From the NCBI RefSeq assembly GCF_000378345.1, contig NZ_KB899544.1:868001-932000 (forward strand): a stretch of 64,000 bases of DNA, given 5' to 3'. Position numbers and translations under genes: made by a program. Below are positions 35,291 through 44,919 of the stretch, piece by piece; within the stretch, counting starts at the first letter, position 1; each line of letters starts with the position of its first letter. The notes beneath the pieces are model-generated. The model made no database searches and was not told the DNA's origin. It saw nothing but the letters and a program-made list of their open reading frames with translations. The stretch comes from Hirschia maritima DSM 19733 (GTDB taxonomy: Bacteria > Pseudomonadota > Alphaproteobacteria > Caulobacterales > Hyphomonadaceae).

Positions 35291-35848
35291 ATGCAAGGCA
35301 TGGTTTTTACTGAATTCTTGAAGATGGTTGATGAGTATTACTCTCCTGAAATTACTGAAAAAGTAATCAGTGAGTGTAAAATGGAGACGAATGGAGCTTA
35401 CACTAGTGTAGGTAATTATTCGCATACCGAACTGGTATCACTCGTCGTGGCGCTCGCTAAACATGATACTAAATCTGTACAGCAATTAGTGCGGGCGTTT
35501 GGGAACTATCTTCTAGAAAGGTTTTCACAAACATACTCAGACTTTTTCGATGAATACGATGATGTTTTTGATTTTTTTGATAAAATTGGGCCTCATGTTC
35601 ACAATGAGGTGATGAAGCTGTATCCAGATTCATCCCCTCCTTCAATTTCTACAAAGCGTATTTCTGAAGAGAGTACTCAATTGTTTTACAAGTCTCATCG
35701 ATGCCTCGGAGATGCAGCTCATGGTCTAATTGAGGGAGCGTTAGAGTATTATGCAACTGAAGCGATTATTGAGCGGAACGATCTGAATGAAAAAGATGGG
35801 TGTTTCGTATGTTTTACGATCACCAAACTACCACGCAAAAAACACTAA
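35291..35848 (+). CDS. H-NOX haem nitric-oxide/oxygen sensor protein
   Basis: I start at ATG 35291 after AAAGGAGAAGC; the upstream open frame is not H-NOX-like. The 185-residue protein opens MQGMVFTEFLKMVDEYY, has GNYSHTELVSLV, and carries the probable proximal haem ligand His104 in GPHVHNEVMKLYP and the propionate-binding YxSxR as Tyr133-Ser135-Arg137 (YKSHR). H-NOX proteins bind NO on ferrous haem and control a partner kinase or cyclase. The PAS histidine kinase gene follows after 136 bases. Stand-alone form fits NO signalling rather than chemotaxis fusion. Confidence 0.9.
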   Translation: MQGMVFTEFLKMVDEYYSPEITEKVISECKMETNGAYTSVGNYSHTELVSLVVALAKHDTKSVQQLVRAFGNYLLERFSQTYSDFFDEYDDVFDFFDKIGPHVHNEVMKLYPDSSPPSISTKRISEESTQLFYKSHRCLGDAAHGLIEGALEYYATEAIIERNDLNEKDGCFVCFTITKLPRKKH

Positions 35849-35903
35849 ATGAGTACGGTTTCACACCGCACTTGAGCACTGAATAAAGAACAGGTCTCCA
35901 CTA

Positions 35904-35921
35904 TCCCCAAACGGGGATATT
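35904..35921. promoter_or_regulatory. 18-bp palindromic element, copy 2 (before PAS kinase)
   Basis: An exact copy of TCCCCAAACGGGGATATT, 63 bases before the kinase ATG. The almost equal spacing to the start codon in both copies suggests a shared operator and a separate promoter between the H-NOX and kinase genes. Confidence 0.7.
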
Positions 35922-35984
35922 GGCGGGAGTTGAAAAATTATAGAATAGGGAAAATAACGACTTAGAATTGGGAGGACAGTCTAT

Positions 35985-37337
35985 ATGTTGGAAAAGGTTT
36001 CTGATGAGCAGACTGTAGAAATTTTAAGTGCGAGGCTAGAGCGCGAAAAGAGTGCAAGAGAGCAGGCTGAAGAACTTTTAGAAAGCAAAAGTCGTTCTTT
36101 GTACCAAACCAATCAAGCGCTTGAAAAGGTAGCTGAAAACCTAGAAGGTCAACGGCAGCAATTAAACACTATTCTTGATCACACATTTGCAGGCATTTTG
36201 CTTGTGAATGATCGAATGAATGTCATTCAATCCAATAAATCCGCTAATGAGATGTTTGGTCTTAAACAAGATGATTTGCTGGATTTAAAAGTTTTCGACC
36301 TCTTCGAACGGTCTGATTCAATTTCACGACTTTTGAAGACTAAATCCAAACGAAACAACAACGACACTCATTTTGAAACGAATGCACGCAGTAATGATAC
36401 TGGGATTTTTCCAGTCGAAGTTGGCGTAAGCACAATTGAGAAAAATGATGGTCGACATGCCATGGTTTGGATCATCAATGATATTACGCGAAGACGTCGT
36501 GAAGAAGGGCGACGCAAGCAGTTAGAGAAAGAGCTTAGTCAGGCGCAAAAACTGGAAGCGCTGGGTACTCTTGCCTCCGGTGTCGCTCATGAAATTAACA
36601 CGCCAATCCAGTATGTTGGAGATAATATGCGTTTCTTGGCAGAAGCGCTGAGTGATATCTCCGATGTGATGAAATTGTATCAGGCGAATGCTACATCTCA
36701 AGAAATTGATGAGAAGTCTGAGGAAGCTGATTTAGAATTTTTGATGGATGAAATTCCTGAAGCTATCGACCAGTCTTTAAAAGGGCTTGAGCAAGTTGCT
36801 GCGATAGTCAAAGCCATTAAAGAGTTCTCTCATCCAGGGCAGGATGGTGCCGAAGTTGTTGATCTAAACGAGACAATAGAAACGACTTTGACGGTGACAC
36901 GCAATCAATGGAAATATGTTGCGGAAGTTGACTTGGATTTAGCGGACAATCTCACAGAAGTTCCGTGTAGCAAAAGCGAAATCAACCAAGTTCTTGTAAA
37001 TCTTATTGTGAATGCAGCAGATGCCATTGCTGAGCGCAAAGAAAAAGTTCTTGGCAAAATCTCTATAAAAACCAGTGAAGATAATAATTGGGTGAATATC
37101 GTTGTTTCCGACACAGGTGTCGGCATGCCTAAAGATGTTCAGGAGCGGATGTTTGACCCATTCTTCACGACGAAGGATGTCGGTAAAGGGTCCGGTCAAG
37201 GGTTAGCCATTCTATACAATATCATCCGCCTTAAACACAAAGGTGATATCCAATGTAAATCAGATGTTGGGAAGGGAACGAGTTTTACAATACGTCTTCC
37301 CGTGTCTCCCGACGCTGTAAGTCAGCAGGAGGCATAA
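35985..37337 (+). CDS. Soluble PAS-domain histidine kinase, probable H-NOX partner
   Basis: The 450-residue protein starts at ATG 35985 behind GGGAGGA. It has an N-terminal coiled coil (about residues 8-60), a PAS domain (about 62-175, ILDHTFAGILLVND), the H-box GVAHEINTPIQYVGDN near residue 203 and an HATPase domain (NLIVNAADAI, VVSDTGVGMP, GKGSGQGLAI). There is no membrane segment. Its place after H-NOX and before two REC proteins suggests it is the kinase modulated by H-NOX. The residue following H is E, as in phosphatase-capable HisKA kinases. Confidence 0.9.
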   Translation: MLEKVSDEQTVEILSARLEREKSAREQAEELLESKSRSLYQTNQALEKVAENLEGQRQQLNTILDHTFAGILLVNDRMNVIQSNKSANEMFGLKQDDLLDLKVFDLFERSDSISRLLKTKSKRNNNDTHFETNARSNDTGIFPVEVGVSTIEKNDGRHAMVWIINDITRRRREEGRRKQLEKELSQAQKLEALGTLASGVAHEINTPIQYVGDNMRFLAEALSDISDVMKLYQANATSQEIDEKSEEADLEFLMDEIPEAIDQSLKGLEQVAAIVKAIKEFSHPGQDGAEVVDLNETIETTLTVTRNQWKYVAEVDLDLADNLTEVPCSKSEINQVLVNLIVNAADAIAERKEKVLGKISIKTSEDNNWVNIVVSDTGVGMPKDVQERMFDPFFTTKDVGKGSGQGLAILYNIIRLKHKGDIQCKSDVGKGTSFTIRLPVSPDAVSQQEA

Positions 37338-37338
37338 T

Positions 37339-38364
37339 ATGAAATACTTGATCGCCTTTATTGATGATGAACCGAACATTTTACGTGGACTTAGGCGATT
37401 GTTGAGATCCAAAAGAGATGTTTGGGAAATGGTGTTTTTAGAAGGTGGCGAGGTTGCCATTGATTGGATCTCCAAGAACGAACCAGATGCAATTGTCACA
37501 GATATGCGCATGCCCACGGTGGATGGAGCAAAAGTTCTTGAATATGCGGCTTCTCACAAAAAAGGGCGTATAAGAATTGTGCTTTCAGGGGAAGCGGATA
37601 GAGACCTGACGCGTCGTACTGTCGGGCGGTCGCATCAGTTCTTTTCCAAACCTTGCAATGAGACCAGTCTGATTAGGGCAATCGAAGCTGCATTCACCTC
37701 ATGTGAAGATGTATTATCACCTGAAATGCAGAGATATGTGTCCAATATTACGACTCTGCCCGGCGCAACAAAAACTCACGATGCATTGGAAAAAGCCTTC
37801 AAATCAGGTTCTATTTCAGAACTTAGTCAAGCTGTTGCTCACGATCCAGCACTTGCTTTACGAGTGCTTCAACTTGCTAATTCTTCGTATTTTGGACGTC
37901 CAAATGATACCCTCAGTATTGCATCAGCGGTAGACAATGTTGGCATAGAAATACTCGCAGAACTTTGGGAGACGGGATCTCTCTTGGCGGCTCCAGACAC
38001 TAAGGAAATAGATGCTCATTTAGCGGAATACACAGACTTAGCCGTTGAAACAGCGCAAAAACTGTATGCGATGAGCCAAGAAGAAGGCGTTTCGGATGCA
38101 GAATGTGAAGATGCTTATGCAATAGGGTTACTGTCTTGGGTTGGCGAAGTGATACGTTCCTGCGGAACTGAAGAGCTTAGAGCTCATTTGCACGAAAAAG
38201 GTGCTGTGACCGCCGCCGCATACGTGTGCTGTCTGTCAGGAATGCCACCGCGTGTTTCTCAGATAATGGAACATCTAGTAAATGCAAAAGGATGCGGTGG
38301 AAGTGCGGAACAAAGGGCGGAAGAAATAGGCCGTGTGAAATACAATAGAGTTGAGGCATTCTAA
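37339..38364 (+). CDS. Response regulator with HDOD domain
   Basis: REC domain at residues 1-120 (FIDDEPNILRGL; phospho-Asp in IVTDMRMPTVDG; Lys in FFSKPC), followed by an HDOD domain (AVAHDPALALRVLQLANSSYFG near residue 165). HDOD domains resemble HD phosphohydrolases but lack their metal ligands and act as protein-binding output. The ATG at 37339 lies two bases after the kinase stop, behind AGGAGG, so the two are one transcript. It is most likely a phospho-target of the PAS kinase. Confidence 0.88.
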   Translation: MKYLIAFIDDEPNILRGLRRLLRSKRDVWEMVFLEGGEVAIDWISKNEPDAIVTDMRMPTVDGAKVLEYAASHKKGRIRIVLSGEADRDLTRRTVGRSHQFFSKPCNETSLIRAIEAAFTSCEDVLSPEMQRYVSNITTLPGATKTHDALEKAFKSGSISELSQAVAHDPALALRVLQLANSSYFGRPNDTLSIASAVDNVGIEILAELWETGSLLAAPDTKEIDAHLAEYTDLAVETAQKLYAMSQEEGVSDAECEDAYAIGLLSWVGEVIRSCGTEELRAHLHEKGAVTAAAYVCCLSGMPPRVSQIMEHLVNAKGCGGSAEQRAEEIGRVKYNRVEAF

Positions 38365-38366
38365 GC

Positions 38367-39527
38367 ATGAGTGAAAAGATAAGAGTTCTTTTTGTTGATG
38401 ATGATGAAAACTTGCTGAATGCAATCAAGCGAACATTGCGAAAAGATCTAGATATTGAAATAGCAACAGGCGCGATTGATGGTCTACGCATGTTGGACAA
38501 AAATGGACCATTTTCAGTTCTTGTATCTGATCAAAATATGCCCAAAGTGGATGGTGCAACATTCCTTGCGAAAGTGAAGAAGCATTTTCCAAATACTGTG
38601 CGAATAATGCTAACTGGGAATAGTGATCAGCATACGGCCATTTCAGCGATCAACGATGCCGAGGCGTTTAGGTTTGTGAACAAGCCTTGTAGAACATCTC
38701 AGCTTCTTGAAATAATCAAAGAAGCCCACGACCATCACTTGCAACTCGCAACCGAGTATTCTGTTCTTGAAGAAACAGTAGCGGGTAGCATTAAATTGAT
38801 GACTGACATGTTGTCGATGGCGTACCCAGATAGGTTTAAGCGTACAATGCTGGTCACTCAATGGGCAGAGGCAGCGTGTAAGGCGTTAGATATTGAATAT
38901 ACATGGGAATTGAAAACCGCCTGCGCTTTGTGGCCGATTGGTGATACATTACTTCCTGAAGCATTAGCAGCCAAACGGAATACTCAGGATGCGCTAACCG
39001 CTGAAGAGCGCCAAACTGTTATGGCAGCAGGTGTTTCCGCGAGTGAAATGTTGGGAAATATTCCTAGGCTACAAGGTGTTGCCCGTCTGATGCTGATGAC
39101 GACTCCGGCGGGAAGCATGATGGCGGAGAATAAGAAGCCTGGCCCCGACGCACGATTGCTGCAGATTTTGATCGATTTATCCCGTTGTGTTGATCCTTCA
39201 GGCCCAATTAAAATTAATGCGGCCTTCAATCAGTTAGTCAAAAATATCAATGCATATGATGCAGGTATTTTTACTGCCTTACCTCCAATTTTGAAAAATG
39301 TTGGAAAGAAGAAGGAAGTGAAGCAGTTGCATGAGATAACTGCTGGTGGTCTATGTGAGGGAGATTTGCTTACGACTGACCTCAAAGACGACACAGGCAA
39401 GTTGATTTTAGCATCAGGTCAGGTTGTTTCAGAAACAGCTGCAAATACCGTTTCGAGGCTATATTCGAGCGGAGCGATATCCATGCGAATGAAGGTGATG
39501 CGCAACACTGAACCTGCCGCAGCCTAG
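38367..39527 (+). CDS. Response regulator with degenerate HD-GYP domain
   Basis: REC at residues 1-120 (FVDDDENLLNAI; phospho-Asp in VSDQNMPKVDG; RFVNKPC), then a region aligning by eye to HD-GYP: CALWPIGDTLLPEALA where HDIGK is expected, LTAEERQTVMAAGVSASEML where the H-x-x-x-G follows, and MTTPAGSMM in place of HHE..G.GYP. The metal ligands are gone, so c-di-GMP hydrolysis is unlikely and an inhibitory or scaffold role is probable, as reported for HnoD in Shewanella. The C-terminus (LASGQVVSETAANTVSRL) is a small extra domain. It begins two bases after the HDOD gene. Confidence 0.82.
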   Translation: MSEKIRVLFVDDDENLLNAIKRTLRKDLDIEIATGAIDGLRMLDKNGPFSVLVSDQNMPKVDGATFLAKVKKHFPNTVRIMLTGNSDQHTAISAINDAEAFRFVNKPCRTSQLLEIIKEAHDHHLQLATEYSVLEETVAGSIKLMTDMLSMAYPDRFKRTMLVTQWAEAACKALDIEYTWELKTACALWPIGDTLLPEALAAKRNTQDALTAEERQTVMAAGVSASEMLGNIPRLQGVARLMLMTTPAGSMMAENKKPGPDARLLQILIDLSRCVDPSGPIKINAAFNQLVKNINAYDAGIFTALPPILKNVGKKKEVKQLHEITAGGLCEGDLLTTDLKDDTGKLILASGQVVSETAANTVSRLYSSGAISMRMKVMRNTEPAAA

Positions 39528-39601
39528 TTTATCTGAATATTATTGCATCTTCATTGAAATGAATTATTGCTCGATAGGCCGACGCGCACTAAGTCTATGG
39601 C

Positions 39602-41263
39602 ATGAATGATAGATTAACCATATTATCTGCACAGCTGAACGCAACTGTTGGTGATGTAGATGCTAACCTAGAAAAAGCACTTGCAGCCCTAGATGAAGCA
39701 CACGCAACGGGTGCGGATCTGGTTGTGCTGCCAGAGCTATTTCTGTGTGGATATCCTCCTGAAGATTTGGTTTTAAAGCCAGCACTATCTGAAGCGTGTA
39801 TGCGGGCTGCCAAGCACTTAGCAGCGAAAACTCGGATAGATGGCCCCGGTGTTGTTATAGGATTGCCTGTTTGGGATGAAGGGGAAGAGCTTCCCTACAA
39901 TTCGGTCGCTCTAATAGCAGATGGCGAAATCAAAGAAGTGCGCCATAAATACGAACTGCCAAATTACGATGTGTTTGATGAGAAGCGTACGTTCAAACAA
40001 GGCCCCAAACCTCTTCCAGTGGGATTTCGTGGCTACACCTTAGGCCTCCCTATTTGTGAAGATATTTGGCTGGAAGCTGTTCCCGATGCCTTGAAAGAAA
40101 AGGGCGCTGAAATACTAATCAGTCCCAATGGTTCTCCATGGCGTCGCAATGCAAGAGAAGCGCGTCTGGAAGCTTTTTCAAAGTGGGCTGATCTTCGCCT
40201 CCCATTGGTGTATGTAAATCAAGTTGGAGGACAGGACGAAATCGCATTTGATGGAGAGTCTTTTGCTATTGATGCGCGAGGTCGTATCGTCCAGCAGCTA
40301 CCTGACTTTGAAGAAGCCTATGATGTAACTGTCTGGGAACGCACCCCCATGGGGTTAATGTGCGTTGAAGGAAAAAAAGCTGAGCTGTGTTCTGATCTTG
40401 AAGAGACATATCTTGCTGCCATGATGGGACTTGGAGATTATGTCAAAAAGACAGGTTTCCCAGGTGTGTTGATAGGTCTCTCCGGCGGTATTGATAGCGC
40501 AATTGTGGCTGCTATTGCTGTGGACGCATTGGGCGCTGACAATGTTTGGTGTGTCATGATGCCTTCGCGATATACTTCTCAGGAAAGCTTACAAGACGCA
40601 AAGCAATGTGCAGAGGCGCTGGGCGTTAAATACGAGAAAATTATCATTTCTCCCGCGGTGTCGGCATTTGATAAAATGTTGGCGAGTTCATTCGCTGAAA
40701 CAACGCCAGATACAACAGAAGAGAATATCCAGTCGCGCATACGTGGGCTAACGTTGATGGCACTTTCCAATAAGTTTGGTCATATGGTGACAACGACAGG
40801 TAACAAGTCTGAAATGGCCGTTGGGTATGCCACTCTGTATGGGGATATGTGCGGCGGATATAATCCGCTAAAAGACATCTATAAAACGGAAGTATTTGAA
40901 TTGGCGCGTTGGAGAAATGCCAATGTACCCAAAAATGCTGAAGGTCCCTCAGGTATCGTTATTCCTGAAAACATCATCACTAAACCACCTTCCGCTGAAT
41001 TGCGAGAAGATCAAAAAGATGAAGATTCTTTGCCTCCTTATCACATTCTAGATGACATCCTTTATGGATTGATCGAACGTGAGGAGAGCATTGAAACAAT
41101 CGTTGAACGCGGTCATTTTGAAGATACGGTTCGGCGAATAGATAGTTTGGTGCGTATCAATGAATATAAACGACGCCAAGCTCCACCAGGAGTTAAGATA
41201 GGGGATAAGAACTTTGGCCGTGGACGTCGTTACCCATTGGTGAATAGGTACCGGGATGCGTGA
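39602..41263 (+). CDS. nadE: Glutamine-dependent NAD+ synthase
   Basis: The 553-residue protein joins an N-terminal nitrilase-type glutaminase (Glu45 in VVLPELF, Lys116 in RHKYELPNY, Cys152 in LPICEDIW) with a C-terminal ammonia-dependent synthetase carrying the P-loop LIGLSGGIDSAI near residue 290 and GNKSEMAVGY near residue 402. It amidates nicotinic acid adenine dinucleotide in the last step of NAD synthesis. Its final codons overlap the start of the methyltransferase gene by eight bases. Confidence 0.96.
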   Translation: MNDRLTILSAQLNATVGDVDANLEKALAALDEAHATGADLVVLPELFLCGYPPEDLVLKPALSEACMRAAKHLAAKTRIDGPGVVIGLPVWDEGEELPYNSVALIADGEIKEVRHKYELPNYDVFDEKRTFKQGPKPLPVGFRGYTLGLPICEDIWLEAVPDALKEKGAEILISPNGSPWRRNAREARLEAFSKWADLRLPLVYVNQVGGQDEIAFDGESFAIDARGRIVQQLPDFEEAYDVTVWERTPMGLMCVEGKKAELCSDLEETYLAAMMGLGDYVKKTGFPGVLIGLSGGIDSAIVAAIAVDALGADNVWCVMMPSRYTSQESLQDAKQCAEALGVKYEKIIISPAVSAFDKMLASSFAETTPDTTEENIQSRIRGLTLMALSNKFGHMVTTTGNKSEMAVGYATLYGDMCGGYNPLKDIYKTEVFELARWRNANVPKNAEGPSGIVIPENIITKPPSAELREDQKDEDSLPPYHILDDILYGLIEREESIETIVERGHFEDTVRRIDSLVRINEYKRRQAPPGVKIGDKNFGRGRRYPLVNRYRDA

Positions 41264-42305
41264 CCCTATTTTAAAATACTCTAAGTCCTCCGGTTTTTAC
41301 GTGGATGCCAAGAAAGATTTTTTCTCAAGCAATCAGGCTCTGCTAGAAAAAGCTCAGAGCCAAAACGCTTCATATGCGAGCGGGCCTGCGAGAACGAATT
41401 GTAAAATCTGCGGCCACAGTCTGCCTAACGAAACAGACTTCAAATCACATGGTGTGGAATACGTATTTTGCCGTGACTGTAATCATCTCAATGGCCGTTA
41501 TGACGATACTAAGGAGTTCATTGAAGAGCTCTATGTTTCTGAAGATGGCGAAGATTATTCAAAAAACTACATAGACGATAATTATGTATCTCGAGCTGAG
41601 AAGATTTATATTCCCAAAGTGGAGTTTTTGAAGGAGAGTTTACCGCGAACTCCTACCGGTATTTTAGATGTCGGCTGCGGCGGCGGTTATTTTGTCTATG
41701 CTGCTCAGAAAATGGGATATCCATCGCTGGGCGTAGATGTCAGCAAGACAATGACGCAGTTTGGCAATCAACAAATTCGAAATCTGATGGGATGTGAGCC
41801 ATTACACTGTGTTGATGAAACTGAATTGTATGAAGCTATTCGGTATACAGCTTTTGATGTTGTGTCAGCAATTGGTGTCATTGAGCATTTAAGAGAGCCT
41901 CAACGTTTTTTTGAAGCAGTGAAGAATAGCCGCGCTTCCTTCCTCTATTACTCTGTACCGATGTTCTCACTTTCTGCTCTGCTCGAGAACTCATTGCCAA
42001 ATGTTTTTCCGCGTCAGTTGTCAGGTGGGCACACTCATCTTTTTACAGAAAAGTCGCTTGTGAAAATGCATGAGTTGATAGGCGCACAAAGTATAGCTGA
42101 ATGGAGGTTTGGAACTGATGTTATGGACCTATATCGCGCACTGAACGTTGGAATTCAGGAAAACTGCGGTTCGGATTATGCTCATACACAAATTTCAGAA
42201 GGTATGGCAGGATTGATTGATGACCTTCAGTCTGTCTTTGATAGAAACCACTTTTGTTCAGAAATTCACGTGCTCGTTTCTTGCTCAGATTCTCGTTTTA
42301 AGTGA
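41256..42305 (+). CDS. Zinc-ribbon class I SAM-dependent methyltransferase
   Basis: The 349-residue protein has a four-cysteine zinc ribbon at about residues 48-75 (CKICG then CRDC), then a methyltransferase core with motif I GILDVGCGGGYFVYAA near residue 132 and SAIGVIEHLREP near residue 205. This architecture is typical of methyltransferases from sugar and surface-polysaccharide clusters. Here it overlaps nadE and is translationally coupled to it, with no glycan genes nearby. Substrate unknown. Confidence 0.85.
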   Translation: MRDPILKYSKSSGFYVDAKKDFFSSNQALLEKAQSQNASYASGPARTNCKICGHSLPNETDFKSHGVEYVFCRDCNHLNGRYDDTKEFIEELYVSEDGEDYSKNYIDDNYVSRAEKIYIPKVEFLKESLPRTPTGILDVGCGGGYFVYAAQKMGYPSLGVDVSKTMTQFGNQQIRNLMGCEPLHCVDETELYEAIRYTAFDVVSAIGVIEHLREPQRFFEAVKNSRASFLYYSVPMFSLSALLENSLPNVFPRQLSGGHTHLFTEKSLVKMHELIGAQSIAEWRFGTDVMDLYRALNVGIQENCGSDYAHTQISEGMAGLIDDLQSVFDRNHFCSEIHVLVSCSDSRFK

Positions 42306-42432
42306 ATAATCAGTGTTAATTTTGCCGGATTTTTGGTTTTTTTCGATTTGGCAAATAAGTTTTGCGCAAGTCTCTCGCTTTTTCTGAAATTCCAGTTAGA
42401 AATGTACGTAATAGTATATCTTTACGGGGAAT

Positions 42433-44919
42433 ATGATGAAACGAATTGCGGTTTTAATAAGCTGCGCTTGCGTTGCAGTTATGGGATCTGCCCATGCTCA
42501 AGGCATCCAGCAAACCAAAGGTGATTTTGAAGACAAATTTCGTCAACTTGACGAAGTTCTACCGTCTCCAAATGTTTATAGAAACGCTGCTGGTGAGCCT
42601 GGCCATGAATACTGGCAACAAGAGGCTGATTATACCATCAGAGCAGAGCTTGATGAAGAAAGCCGCAAAATCACTGCTCGCGAGACGATCACATATACGA
42701 ATAATTCTCCGGACACATTACGTTATCTCTGGCTTCAACTAGACCAAAACATCTTTAAACGTGATTCCATGAAGGAATTGGCGACTGATTTTGGCGGCAT
42801 TGGACGCCGCGGACCTGCAGTTAGCGCTGGTGGAAACGGGCAACCAGCTAAGTTGAGCTTGGGCGAAGTTGCCCGTCAGCAAAACATGGCTGACAATGAT
42901 TACGGATACAACATCACTCGCGTTGCGGATGGTCGTGGCAAGGATTTACCTTACACAATCGTAGGTACGTTGATGCGTATCGATTTGCCAAAACCACTCG
43001 CGACTGGAAAAACAACAACTTTTTCAATTGATTGGAATAATCTGATCGTTGAAGAAAACATTGTTTCAGCGCGTTCAGGATTTGAGCATTTTCCTGACGA
43101 TGAGCGTGAAGGTGGAAACGATATTTTCCTTCTCGCACAATGGTTCCCACGTATGATTGCCTATTCTGATTATGAAGGATGGCACAATAAAGAATTTTTG
43201 GGACGTGGTGAATTTACACTAGAATTTGGTGACTACGATGTTCAGCTAACAGTCCCTAATGACCACATTGTTTCAGCAACAGGTGTTCTTCAAAACGCCA
43301 ATTCTGTTTTGACAGCCACACAGCGCTCGCGCTTGAAGGAAGCTGAAAGCAAAACAGATGCTCCGATGTATATTGTGACACCTGAAGAAGCGTTGGAAAA
43401 TGAAAGTTCCAACCCCACAGGTAAGAAAACATGGCGTTTTGCAGCGGACAATGTTCGTGACTTTGCATGGGCTTCTTCACGTAAATTTATGTGGGATGCA
43501 CAAGCGCACAAGCAGCCTGGTGCTGAGCATGAGACTGTGATGGCCATGTCTTTCTGGCCTAAAGAAGGTGGTGACTTGTGGGAGAAGTATTCTACAGCTG
43601 CCGTTGTTCACACAATGGAAGTGTACTCACGTTTCTCATTTGATTACCCATACCCAACTGCTCAATCCGTAAATGGTCCAGTTGGTGGTATGGAATACCC
43701 GATGATCACTTTCAACGGGCCACGCACCATCCTTCAGGATGACGGAACTCGCACATACACAATGTCGGAAAAAATGTTCTTGATAGGCGTGGTCATCCAC
43801 GAAATAGGGCACATCTACTTCCCGATGATTGTGAACTCTGATGAACGTCAGTGGACATGGATGGATGAAGGATTGAATTCATTCTTAGATCTAGTTGCAT
43901 GTTACGAATGGGATCCGGACATGCAGTGGACTGGTGCTGGTCTACCACGTGATTTGACGTCATACATGAAGTCGTCAAACCAAGTGCCAATCATGACGCA
44001 ATCAGACTCAGTTCTTCAATTGGGGCCTAACGCTTACCGTAAACCTTCAGCTGCGTTGCACATATTGCGTGATACTATCTTGGGACGTGAAAACTTTGAT
44101 TTTGCATTCCGTGAGTATTCTCGTCGCTGGAAATTCAAGCGTCCAACTCCATCAGATTTCTTCCGCACAATGGAAGAAGCGTCAGGTGTTGATCTTGATT
44201 GGTTCTGGAGAGGTTGGTTCTACACGACTGATCACGTCGATATCTCAATCGACAAGGTGTACAAATTGAGATTGGACACGAAAGATCCAGATATTGACTA
44301 TCCACGTCGTCGTCAGGAACTTGCAGATAAACCAGCTAAAGTTGGTGTTGAGTTAGATAAAGCCGAAGGGCGTGATATCTGGGTTGATGAAAATCCTGCA
44401 ATTCGTGATTTCTATGATGAAAACGACATCTTCACAGTTACGAATAAAGAACGGAACAAATACAATTCCTTCCTAGAAGGCTTGAAGCCTTGGGAACGTG
44501 AAGCATTTGATCGTGCAGTGGAAGAAGATCAAAACTATTATGTTTTGGAATTCTCGAATGTTGGTGGTCTAGTGATGCCAATTATTCTTGGACTTGAGTT
44601 TGCAGATGGTTCAACAGAGCGTGTTTATGTTCCTGCTGAAATCTGGAGACGTAGTCCAAAGAAAGTTCGCAAGCTTCTAACTTATTCAAAAGATAAGGAA
44701 CTTGTTCAGGTTGTAGTAGACCCGAACTGGGAAACAGCTGATGTAGATGTGGAGAACAATTCTTATCCGCGTCAAATTATTCCATCCCGCATTGAAGCTT
44801 ATAAACGTTCGCGCAGCACGCGTTTGGTTTCTCGTGATATCATGCATGACATCACGACAGAGCTAAAAACAGATGAGGACGAGAAAAAGGATGAAAAAGC
44901 AGTTGAGGCTGCTGAATGA
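42433..44919 (+). CDS. Exported M1-family zinc metallopeptidase
   Basis: The 828-residue protein has a signal peptide ending SAHA and starts behind GGGGA. The zinc site is HEIGH at residues 456-460 with the third ligand Glu479, exactly the HExxH-x18-E spacing of M1; GGMEYP upstream resembles the exopeptidase GxMEN motif with Tyr-Pro replacing Asn. The acidic, Lys-rich C-terminus follows a long beta-rich region. It would act in the periplasm. The DUF6702 gene overlaps its stop by four bases, a coupling that recurs with this peptidase type. Confidence 0.92.
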   Translation: MMKRIAVLISCACVAVMGSAHAQGIQQTKGDFEDKFRQLDEVLPSPNVYRNAAGEPGHEYWQQEADYTIRAELDEESRKITARETITYTNNSPDTLRYLWLQLDQNIFKRDSMKELATDFGGIGRRGPAVSAGGNGQPAKLSLGEVARQQNMADNDYGYNITRVADGRGKDLPYTIVGTLMRIDLPKPLATGKTTTFSIDWNNLIVEENIVSARSGFEHFPDDEREGGNDIFLLAQWFPRMIAYSDYEGWHNKEFLGRGEFTLEFGDYDVQLTVPNDHIVSATGVLQNANSVLTATQRSRLKEAESKTDAPMYIVTPEEALENESSNPTGKKTWRFAADNVRDFAWASSRKFMWDAQAHKQPGAEHETVMAMSFWPKEGGDLWEKYSTAAVVHTMEVYSRFSFDYPYPTAQSVNGPVGGMEYPMITFNGPRTILQDDGTRTYTMSEKMFLIGVVIHEIGHIYFPMIVNSDERQWTWMDEGLNSFLDLVACYEWDPDMQWTGAGLPRDLTSYMKSSNQVPIMTQSDSVLQLGPNAYRKPSAALHILRDTILGRENFDFAFREYSRRWKFKRPTPSDFFRTMEEASGVDLDWFWRGWFYTTDHVDISIDKVYKLRLDTKDPDIDYPRRRQELADKPAKVGVELDKAEGRDIWVDENPAIRDFYDENDIFTVTNKERNKYNSFLEGLKPWEREAFDRAVEEDQNYYVLEFSNVGGLVMPIILGLEFADGSTERVYVPAEIWRRSPKKVRKLLTYSKDKELVQVVVDPNWETADVDVENNSYPRQIIPSRIEAYKRSRSTRLVSRDIMHDITTELKTDEDEKKDEKAVEAAE

